Source: a virus
Direction: 5' to 3' (one strand)
DNA length: 64,000 bases
IMG/VR virus record: IMGVR_UViG_3300032073_000004
Coordinates: 1 to 64,000 of that record
The notes below the pieces were generated by a model. That model made no database searches. It was not told the DNA's origin and was given only the letters and a program-made list of their open reading frames with translations. Made by a program: the position numbers and the translations under genes. Below are positions 50,353-60,000 of the stretch, one piece after another. Within the stretch, counting starts at the first letter, position 1. Each line of letters starts with the position of its first letter.

Positions 50353-51764
50353 CAGTCTACCCTAAATTTAAATGTTTCTCTTTGCTCTTCATACCTGTCT
50401 TCGAATTTGTAAAGAATTTTAATGGCATAAGAATAGCCACTAACCAGGTTTGACATATCAAAGTCAAAATAGTTAGACTCCCTGTCGTAAGACATTCTAG
50501 TGTGATTCAAACTTCCCGTACCATACCCAACAACTTGTTGTCCATCAACAACTCTGTATATTTTGTAAAATGCGTTTTCGAATATCTCACTTTGAATATT
50601 TTTATTTGCCACAGTATAAATTGTGGGACACCAATCTCTGTCCCTAACGTACAAGCGAAATCTTGTCTTTTCGCTCGGAGAATAAGATGGTTTCATGTTC
50701 ACGATATTGGTAACATAGTCTCCAATACCTGCCTGCACGTCGCTATCAAATGTTCTCACTGTTATTTGACTTCCCGTTGTGTAGGTGGTGGAACCGCTCG
50801 TCCATACATCGTAGAGATATGAACATGTCGTGTCAATGGCCACAGACGCCTTGTAGAGGCCGGTTGATACATAGCTACCCGTTGCTCTGGTCTTGCCGTC
50901 AGAAAGCGTTAGAGCGGAGCCTGTAGGCCCTGTAGAGCCACTATAAAAGCTTACATAAATACTTCCTGTCCCGATGGACGGAATATTGGTAAGTTTTCCC
51001 CTTATTCTATTATAGATGTATACATGATTCAAGTTGTCTGCACCTGGGGCTAATGAGCTGCTAGCATAAAAAGAGTCTCTTCTGTCTGCAACAGTTGAAT
51101 CCCATCTTGCTTCGATGACTGGCTTTTTAAGTTCATATTGTGTATTTCTTGCAAAAAACTTTTTAGTATAATAACTTCTGGTTGCAGTCTCTAAACTAGA
51201 GGTTAGTTGGATGCCAAAACCATAGTTACTCTTTGCTCCCGCTATCCACTGCTCCACCAAAGGAGTTACATCTAGTTCCAAGTGCTCAAGCCCAGTATCA
51301 AAAGTTTGAGTAAAGACTGGCGCTGCATGGTAGTCTCCACCAGCAGCAGACCAAGTGACAGCTGTAGTTGCTGTTGTCCAGTTTGACACATCCTTATCTG
51401 AATAGTCTTCCATGTCTAGACCAATTCCTTCGGTCCATGAGCGAGAAACAGCATTCACCACAAGGTTGTAGCTCTTTGGCACAGTTTGGCTGTGCTCTGC
51501 GTTAAACATCTTCAGATAAAAACGAACACTACCAGAGACAGGTATGTCTCCACTTGTTCGGTCTTGAGATATTGTGGTCACTGGAAACGAAACTAAGGAA
51601 CGGGCAAGCTCAGAAGAAGAGGTCGAATACTGACCGTAAATGCTGAACACTTCCAAAATATCGGAAGCTCCCATGTTAGAGCCCGTCCCCCGAAGAGAGA
51701 ACGTACTATTGTAAGCATTTGTGATTGTGTTGTCGGCATTTGCCGAATATCTTTTAAAAGCCAT
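50352..51764 (-). CDS. Structural protein with DNRLRE/CBM96-like domain
   Basis: In this 470-residue protein, residues about 30-205 resemble the DNRLRE (CBM96-like) beta-sandwich. It has an ARSLVSFPV strand, VRFYLKMFNAEHSQTVPKSY, VNAVSRSWTEGIGLDMEDYS, NWTTATTAVTWSAAGGDYHA and the closing LDVTPLVEQWIAGAKSNYGF. In bacteria this domain occurs on surface proteins and some bind polysaccharide. The C-terminal half has Ig-like strands (GSIYVSFYSGSTGPTGSALT, TRFRLYVRDRDWCPTIYTVA). It overlaps gp6 by one base. A baseplate-wedge accessory that may contact the cell surface is the likely role. Confidence 0.75.
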   Translation of the reverse strand: MAFKRYSANADNTITNAYNSTFSLRGTGSNMGASDILEVFSIYGQYSTSSSELARSLVSFPVTTISQDRTSGDIPVSGSVRFYLKMFNAEHSQTVPKSYNLVVNAVSRSWTEGIGLDMEDYSDKDVSNWTTATTAVTWSAAGGDYHAAPVFTQTFDTGLEHLELDVTPLVEQWIAGAKSNYGFGIQLTSSLETATRSYYTKKFFARNTQYELKKPVIEARWDSTVADRRDSFYASSSLAPGADNLNHVYIYNRIRGKLTNIPSIGTGSIYVSFYSGSTGPTGSALTLSDGKTRATGSYVSTGLYKASVAIDTTCSYLYDVWTSGSTTYTTGSQITVRTFDSDVQAGIGDYVTNIVNMKPSYSPSEKTRFRLYVRDRDWCPTIYTVANKNIQSEIFENAFYKIYRVVDGQQVVGYGTGSLNHTRMSYDRESNYFDFDMSNLVSGYSYAIKILYKFEDRYEEQRETFKFRVD

Positions 51765-53557
51765 TAGATTACCGATCCTTTAATATCTGCTTTTGGCAAC
51801 TTTATTTCGTAAACCACATTCTTTGGCAGGTTGATATCTCTTCCGTCTCTTGAGGTGTGCTTGTCGATGTCTAGATATATTCCAGAATAAGATGCTCCCG
51901 TCTTGTTTACAATAGAAACATTTTGAGTATCCAAAACTCCCTCTACAGCGTTTAGGTGCTGATATATCTCTGATATTGAAAAGTCCTCTCCAATATGGGC
52001 GACTTTTTCTGCATAAACCTCTTGAAGCCTCAGAAGACAATTGTTTAGTACATCTGCACTTTCATAGTCCTCTCTGACCGATATGCTAAAGTTTATTCCA
52101 AAGTTCGCTATCTTGCCGTCAAGAATATCCACTGTGTCGTTAATCATCTTATTTTTTGAAACCCAAGTTTTTAGGTTGTTTTTTAGAATTGTATTTGCGG
52201 TTGTCAAAGAGCCATCAACATTCTCTGTTAGGACATAGATGTTCATATTCTTTCTTACAGATTGCGGGTCTTTGCATATCTTGGCTCTCTTTACCGAACC
52301 AAACTTTGCAGGCATTAAATAACACATGGCCTCATAGTCTTGCTCTGTTACAGCTCTGTTTTGTGCACCAAACGTATTCATTGCTCTCACTTTGATATCT
52401 TCAACGGTCAAGTCAATATTATCTCCAGTGATAGGTTCATCGTTTGTGCTCTCCAAAGAGCCACGAACGACATTAGAAGTAGTGACACTTAGCAGCTCTT
52501 CATTATCAAAAGATATTTCTTTTCTCACCACTTTGTCTAAAGTGTTGGAAGCAACATTTGTGTTGCTCGTTGTGTTTCTTCTATAAGTTATAAAAAGAGT
52601 AGTATTTGCCGGACTAACGCCCATCTTATCCGAAGATACCAATTTGTTTGGGTCCAGTACTTCGTCGGTGACGTAATGTTTTCCGGATATCTTCATGGCA
52701 ATATTAGAGGGATCGAGAGCTTTGTCTGCAGCGAAGTCCTCTTCCTGGCCAGCGCCAAACTGAAGTTCGACCCTATCTCTAAAAAAGTCTGTCGTAAATC
52801 TTCTCGATGCCACAAAGGGCTTCATAATCTGAGGTGCCTGAGTTCTTGAGCCTGGGTCTACATTCTTTATCGCTTTGTATACTGTGTTCTGACTCAGATA
52901 GTCTACTTCGTAATATTCATTACCCAGAGAGTCTGTAACTGATATTATCTCGTTTATATCTGCTATGCTCACCGTAACTCTTTTGAACTTTTTAAATTCA
53001 CCGACTACAATCTCTGCTCTATTCTTTGTTCCCGACGAAACCTTTCCATAAGCCTTCAGTGCATAATATGTGACTGCATTGGTGGAGGAGTCGAACCTAG
53101 CTGCAGTTGCTTCGCCGTTCTTAAAATCTACATCTTGGTCTAGAATGAAAGATGTACCATTTTTGGACATGAGCTCTGCTCCTGCCTTTAAGACGGGAAT
53201 ATAGCTTTGATTTATTTTTGTGCCATCGCCAGATGCAGGGACCAAAACAAAAAAGGCTGCGAGCCCTTGAGAAGAGGGAGTATTTGTAAACTTGTAGCCA
53301 GACTGTTTTGCCAGTGCAATAACATTGTCAATCTCTGAGGCGTTTTGTAAAAATGTCTCATTTGCTTGATAATCCAAATAAAAAGACAAAGAGTCCCCAA
53401 TATAGGAGACTGTATCCATCATGAGCGAACCGAAGCCTGCTTTACTAAAATCTTGATATGAATTCGGATAGTATCTTTTGGAATATTCTATAAGAGATTT
53501 CTTGATTGAATCGAAGTCTCTTGATGTATAATCTATGAACTTACTTTTTTTAGGCAT
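51764..53557 (-). CDS. 6: Baseplate wedge subunit (T4 gp6 / baseplate J type)
   Basis: This 597-residue protein starts MPKKSKFIDYTSRDFDSIKK, with SYQDFSKAGFGSLMMDTVSYIGDSLSFYLDYQANETFLQNA in residues 33-73. That is the standard opening of gp6-like wedge proteins. The later part has RAVTEQDYEAMCYLMPAKFGSVKRAKICKDP (baseplate_J core) and LNAVEGVLDTQNVSI near the end. gp6 dimers form the continuous ring of the baseplate. The length is close to T4 gp6 (about 660). It sits directly after gp25, as in many contractile-tail clusters. Confidence 0.93.
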   Translation of the reverse strand: MPKKSKFIDYTSRDFDSIKKSLIEYSKRYYPNSYQDFSKAGFGSLMMDTVSYIGDSLSFYLDYQANETFLQNASEIDNVIALAKQSGYKFTNTPSSQGLAAFFVLVPASGDGTKINQSYIPVLKAGAELMSKNGTSFILDQDVDFKNGEATAARFDSSTNAVTYYALKAYGKVSSGTKNRAEIVVGEFKKFKRVTVSIADINEIISVTDSLGNEYYEVDYLSQNTVYKAIKNVDPGSRTQAPQIMKPFVASRRFTTDFFRDRVELQFGAGQEEDFAADKALDPSNIAMKISGKHYVTDEVLDPNKLVSSDKMGVSPANTTLFITYRRNTTSNTNVASNTLDKVVRKEISFDNEELLSVTTSNVVRGSLESTNDEPITGDNIDLTVEDIKVRAMNTFGAQNRAVTEQDYEAMCYLMPAKFGSVKRAKICKDPQSVRKNMNIYVLTENVDGSLTTANTILKNNLKTWVSKNKMINDTVDILDGKIANFGINFSISVREDYESADVLNNCLLRLQEVYAEKVAHIGEDFSISEIYQHLNAVEGVLDTQNVSIVNKTGASYSGIYLDIDKHTSRDGRDINLPKNVVYEIKLPKADIKGSVI

Positions 53558-53579
53558 AAAAAACCCTCGCTGCTACTCT

Positions 53580-54044
53580 CTAAATAGAGATATAGTCAGA
53601 TAATTCTCCCCTATCGTTGAATAAAAGAGTGGCCCCTTCTTGAATTGAAGAAACAAATATCTGCATTAACACTAAAATTTTATTATTGTCTTCGGTATCC
53701 TCGACAACCTCAAGTCTAGTAATATCCATGTATGGCATATACTTGTTGTATTGAGAAGATATCCTACCCCTTATATCATCGAGCAGGCTTTCTGAAATAT
53801 TTTCAAATAAATAAGTTTGCAGCCCCACTCCAAATTCTGGGTCCATTACTCTTTCTCCCGGAATTGTGAACATTATCATTTTTGCATTTTGTTTTATCAA
53901 ATCAATATACTCATCAACATGAGCAAAGTCCAAAGTATCGTCCTTCTTTAGGGGGATAGATGGGGTAATGTTATTGCTCTCTGCACCCTCCATCCTGAAC
54001 TTCTTTTGAATATCACTTAAACTTCTAATATTATTCTTTACCAT
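53580..54044 (-). CDS. 25: Baseplate wedge protein gp25-like
   Basis: The frame opens at 54068, but ATG 54044 (MVKNNIRSLSDIQKKF) is preferred because AGAGGG precedes it and it falls just past the upstream stop, giving 154 residues. The family signature is present: GERVMDPEFGVGLQTYLFEN then SLLDDIRGRISSQYNKYMPYMDITRLEV. GpW/gp25 proteins link the sheath-proximal baseplate core to the wedges. The length fits T4 gp25 (132 residues) with a short N-terminal extension. It is followed directly by gp6. Confidence 0.92.
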   Translation of the reverse strand: MVKNNIRSLSDIQKKFRMEGAESNNITPSIPLKKDDTLDFAHVDEYIDLIKQNAKMIMFTIPGERVMDPEFGVGLQTYLFENISESLLDDIRGRISSQYNKYMPYMDITRLEVVEDTEDNNKILVLMQIFVSSIQEGATLLFNDRGELSDYISI

Positions 54045-54045
54045 T

Positions 54046-57000
54046 TTAACACCCTCTTGCTTTTCCAAACTTTGACATGTCTAGAATACTAAATGTTGTT
54101 TCGCTCTCTGGCTTGCAAAGAGAGTAAGAAGAGTCTTCGACCTCATCTGGCTCCTCTGATGCCTCTTCACCCTTGTCACAAATAATGCACGAACCGTCTT
54201 GTCTTATGTTCAGGCCTATGTTGTCTAGCTCTCGTTTGAGATCTTCGTTCTCTAGCACTTGATTGCTCGATATCCCATCAAGTAAAAATAAGAGAGGATC
54301 GACAGCGGCATAATATATTAGGCCGAAAGGAGTTGGAATAAAAGGAGGTGCACCGACAACAAGAGGGGCATAAGTTACCCCAAGGGCAGTTAACTGAGTC
54401 ATACCGGGAAAGTCTACCCGGACCCCTGGATAAACTGGAGTGTTTATGGGTAGGCATCTCTTGGGATCTGAAAATGGTATTTCAAATGACTTTTCCTCTA
54501 ATTTTGGTATTATCAAGCCTGCCTTCAATAGTTCAACTATTGTCTGCGTTATTAGCGTGTGAGGATCTGCTGTCTTTACCCAGCCCTTGTAAACCTGCAG
54601 CGGCGTTCGTAACATGAAAAGAAGCAAATCTGGGTTCCAACTATGAGCAGGGAATTCAAAAGTTTTGGATGCCTGAGATGAATTACATTCCTCGAAACTC
54701 TTGTTGTAATCTGAAAGTTCTTCTCCTATCGCTGTCAGCATGGCTATGTTGTGTTTCGTTTGTGAAAACATCTGTTCAAACTCTTGAGATGTGTTGGCCA
54801 TATATGCATAAGAAGAGACGAGGGAAGTATATTTATCCAAGTCAAACGAAAAGTCAAACATAATTCTAAATTCGTCATCCTTCGCAACTTGCCTTAATAA
54901 ATTGCTGAACAGTTGGTCGCTTAGTGTTAAGTCAAAGTCTAGAGGTATTTGCTCAGTATGGACATGATCGTGCGTGATGTTCTTTTTATATTTTACTAAA
55001 ACATAGTTGTTTATGCTGTCGCGGTTAAGGGGAGTGTACTTTTCTCCGTCGGCAAAGGTAACTGGATAGTCTTCATTGTGTTCTTCGATCATAGCCAGAA
55101 CTTCTTCCTCGGTCTTGTTGAAAAATCTTATGCTCCTGTCTGTTAGTAAGCCCGGCTCTTGTCCGGAGGCGAACTCTTGTAGCGGCCAAGAGCTTGGCCT
55201 CTTATAATTACCTCGCAGCGACGAAGCTTTCGATAGCCACACGTTCATCTCCGCCTGCACCACTGCAGGCTTTATGGTGTTTCCTACAATGTCGTGTGTG
55301 TGCTCTTTGTTCACTGCATCGTTGTAACTTATGTAGTATCTGTCCACAACCATCCTGCCGGTAGTCTCCGAAGTGATATCTTCGGAACTAATACTTTGAT
55401 GTTCTTCGCTTGGCAAAGAAACCGCATTGTGATGGTGGGACTTCACAACAATTCTTTTTGTTCTGACTCTGCCAAAGTCTGGATCTGGTAAGGAATAGCT
55501 TCCATCTGTTTCAACATAGTCAAAAGCAATGTTGAGGTCTTTCTCTGTTGTTTTAAGCTCTTTCGAGGAATCTCTTGTGAAGAACTGTTCTATGTCACAA
55601 GGGTCTGCAGTATCGACCCCCAAGTTTTGCAGTGCCTGCTCTCTAGTCTCCTCGTATGAGCATAAGACATGAACGAACATCATCTCTTGGTAGTCACCAC
55701 TGTCAACAACCTGAACATGTGCCTTATCACTTTGCTCCACTTTGTCGAAATCTATGTTTTGCAAAATTTGCAAGTCTATCTTTTGGTCTTCTGGCGTTTG
55801 CTCTACTACGCCGTACTTGTTGAGATACATATTTGGCTCTTGCTTCTCGACGTAGGCTACTCTAACCCCGTATGCTGCAACATCTTTGCTAAGAAGCAAC
55901 TCTTCGTTATCCCACTCAAAGTCATACCTTACTTGATCAGGGTTTGGATCTCCCTCCATATGAAACCTTCTCATCTTCGTAATAACTTCGCCGTTGATGC
56001 CTCTGACATATTTTTCTAGAATTATCTTTCCCTTGCTTGCGTCTTGCCAGTTAAAGTCTTTAAATCTGTTTTTCTCCACAGATAAAACTTGCAAGGAGTC
56101 TACAAATTTCTCTCTCAAAGCAAGGTCCACAACGTTCTGCTCTTCTTCTGTAATCGAAGGTACCTCGCAAACATTATTTATATTTTGCTTCAACTTTTTA
56201 GTGACCTCAAGATATTCTCTTTCAATAAGGTAATCTAGCACCTCAAAAAGGCCATCCTTTGAATCGCTAACAATCGGACGGTCTGAAAAGTCGTAATACG
56301 ATCCCATCTCTTCACCGGAAGTTGGATACTTAAACTTTGAGTCAACCATGCTATTGTTTGCTTTTATTATCGCCTTAGACATTTTTGGGGTCATGTTAAA
56401 AGTTTCCGACATCTCCGTCATCATTCTCTTTTTTATCAACTCTTTAGTTAAAGCATCCATTGGCTTGTTATAGTACAAGATGGGGACTATAGCCTGTAAT
56501 ACATATTCTAGGCAATACGCTCTCACGAGCATCAATGCCGACATCGAGGCCATTGTCATAGACATTGGCGTATCTACATTCTTATCTGCAGAAACATTGT
56601 ACTTCCTATTTTCTTGTGAATTTAAATGAGCAAACAACGATGTCGCTAGTTCGTAGATGCTGTCAAAGTTGAACAGCCTTGGATCTTTCTTTGCCTTCTT
56701 ATGTGCGGGGCTCTGCGTAGGATTGAAGTTTATAAAATGAGCGCCAATAAGACTCTCTCCGGTATCAACATTCTCTGTCCCGTTTACTGGAGTTATAAGT
56801 GGGCTGCTGGATAATTCTTCACTGAGAAAGGATATTATCTCGCGAGTTATCCTGTCAAAAACTGAAGTTTGTTTTTCCGTGAAGTTATCCAAGTATGGCT
56901 TTAGCATCTTGTTTTCGATAGTAGCAATATAAGAAGCTCTATCTGCTGCAGATTCAGAAGCTTGATAAACCTTTGTCCAATATCTCCTCATCAGGACATT

Positions 57001-60000
57001 AAATGCTCTCTCTTGGCTTGTCATTTTTAAGTTACTGACTCCATCCGCAATGAGATCTTCACACTCAGTGTCTGCTGCTTCTTCGGGATCTATTGCCTCT
57101 AGCATTTTTGCAAGTTCCGGAGATAGGGAGTTCTCAACTTCTGCGACTGCTGAATATGGGGTTCTTCCGAACCTCTCAATAAACAACTTTGTTTTGTTCT
57201 CATAACTCAAACTATATTCATCAGAAAAGCGAACAGTGAAGTCGTTCTTCATGGCTGGGTCTACAAAACCGCTGGTGGTGGCCACATCCGATAATACAGT
57301 CTCCGATGTCTGCCCTCTCATTCCATAATATGAGGAGTCTCTTACAATATTCTCAATAGCCACACTATAATCTTCTGGCGACGTGTATATGTTCTCCATG
57401 TATAACTTTTCCAGGCCTCTAGTAAAATACGCAAGCTGGCTATACATCATTCCCTTTGACTGGTTGTTGTTTTCTAAAATTACGCCTATGGCCACTACCT
57501 TGCTGTGCAAGTCGGAAATAGAGTTTAACAATTCGTGAGTACTGCAAGCCCATTGTGAATCTACGAACTGTTCCGTCGTTACAGTAGCTGTGGTTCCTGC
57601 AGTCGTAACAGGCGTGGTTAGATTCATAGAACGACTTGTGGCTGCGTACCTGGAAGTGACTCTAACTCCATTGAGTATTAGGACTCTTACGATAGTTTCT
57701 TCCACTTCGTCTCCGATAGTTGTCATGCTATCTCCGAAGCCAAACATGTCGGAAATATTAAAAGATATATCCTCTTCCGTGTCCAAACTCTTAAAGCTTC
57801 CGTTATCCAACTCTCTACCAGAGAAGAAGCTTTTTGTAAGAGTTTCAGCTTTCAAATGATCTCTCAAATTGCCCATCAAGATGTTTGTTTCTATCTTCCT
57901 TGTGGCTATTGGGTTTTCAAAGTCAGTGTAAGGGCCGACCGATTCTGCATCCCTGAATTTAGCGTTCACGACCCTATCTTCACCGAAGTCGCTCTTTTTG
58001 TAAATTATCGTATCGTTGATATATTCCTGGTCTTCATCCCTAGCAAGATACCCTCCCTCTGGAGTTCCGTCAATGGTGATACCATCTTCGAGAAGTGGGA
58101 CGTAGCCAGTAGACAATAATGCTTGGAATTCTGGGTTTACCATTGTTTTCTGGACTTCTCCTCGCTGCTCTATAAACTTAGTCTCTTCTAGAGAGCGAAA
58201 AGTTATGTTCTCGCCTTTAGCAAGAATCTTTGGTATTTTCTTTTCATGAATCTTTTTCTTTGCAATTGCAGCTTTGTACAGTTTCATATCCTTGTCAAAA
58301 GATATTTTCACTGGATCTAGCATCTTTCTAAAAACCTTCTGCGTGATATTTTGCAAAATCTTTGGTTGTGGTATTACCTCCATCTGATCTTTTAGATCAC
58401 CGCCAAGGTTTGTACCCATTTGCTTGATACTCTCAATCGCGACTTGAAGTGCTTGCTTCTTTTCTTCCTGTGCCTTTTCCCTAGCTCTGTCTGCTTCTTC
58501 CTCGGTAATCTCGCCCCTGTCTAGGCTTTGCTCTAGGATACGCTCTCGAATATCTGCTTGTGTTATGCACGATTGGAATGGCTCTTTTGCCGAAAAGCTT
58601 TCTTGTGCTTTTGCAACAATGTCTTTCTTGATATCGCTCAAACCGGCAAGATGACCAATAAGAGAAAATGTTGAAGACAGTGCATCATTTTTGTCCACAA
58701 AAAGAGTTCTTAAATTCTGAGGCAAGGCCTCTCTTGCCTTTTCGATTGTTTCTTCCTCTGCCTCTCCAATGAGCAGTGACATATTCTCGTAGGGAGTCAG
58801 CTCCTGAGAAACAGAAGTCACTGATTGTAGCATGGAAATACTATTTTGTGCTGAGGTTGTCGATGGAGGGCTGAGTGGTCCTTGGGTCGAAGCCGCCAAA
58901 GTAACTTGGTCTGGTGTTACGACGTTCAGATCTGAGTATTTATTCAGAGTGTCTTCAAGGAAAGAAAAGGCCGATGTTCCTTTGGCCTTTGTTTTGGTAT
59001 TGCCTGCAGCGTCGGATGTTATAGAAAAGTTGTCGGTTGTTGATATTGCGCCGCCTGGACCTGCGCTATCCATTCCAATGTCGAGTCTTGCCTGTGCTAA
59101 GTCTTTCAACATTGGTGCAATCTTCTTTACAGCGGCCTCCAGCTCATCACTTATTCCCTTGTTCGCCATTTGAGATATCTCTGTCATAGCACCAGCTATA
59201 TCCCCAGAAAGAAAGTCTGCAGCGTTTTTGACATTCAGCATGTTACAATCAATAAGCTTCTCTAGGAGACTAACTATGAGTCCCCACAAAATGCCAAAAA
59301 TTGCCATAGCGACTGCTTGATTTATCTGAAAGTAAAAGTTTCCAAACGGGCGAACCAATGTTGCTCTAGGGGTATCAAACGTCGGAAATCTAGCTCCAAA
59401 GGCCTCTAGCATGAGGCGTACCAAGACCGTACAAAAGGCGTTAATGTCGATGTGCTTTTCTATCTCTTGCATCACGAGGTCAGCGGCATTGGCTGGTTCT
59501 CTAGCTGCAATGACGATGCCCGTCTCAAAACCAGGAAGCTGAGGTCCTTTGTATTCGAACCCAAATGGTGTTCCGTGATATTCTTCTCTTATCTGGTTAA
59601 ATATTCTGTTTGTCTTTGTGTCTCTATTGGTCTTATCTATCGAATCCTCAAGGTCGTCTCCCATTCTAAGCCAAATGACCATATCTTCAGTTATACTATC
59701 CACTTCTGATATTCCGAGGTCTTCATTTGGAAAACCATCTAGCGCCTTGTTATACATTTTAAAATTATCAAACTTACCTGAAAAGGTTGAGTTTCCTCCT
59801 CTGGTGTCGTCGCCAGCAAGAACAATCTTAACCCTACTGGTTCCTGCTCCAACAGTTTGACGCAACTCTTCTGGTATTTGGTATGATTCTGCCCTCTCGT
59901 TTTGAGTTGTTTTCAGGATAAGCTCTGCATCTAGAGAGTAAGCTTTCACTCTACCTTCTTTGTAGGTAAAGCCAAACGGTATAAAGGTAGAATCGCTGCT

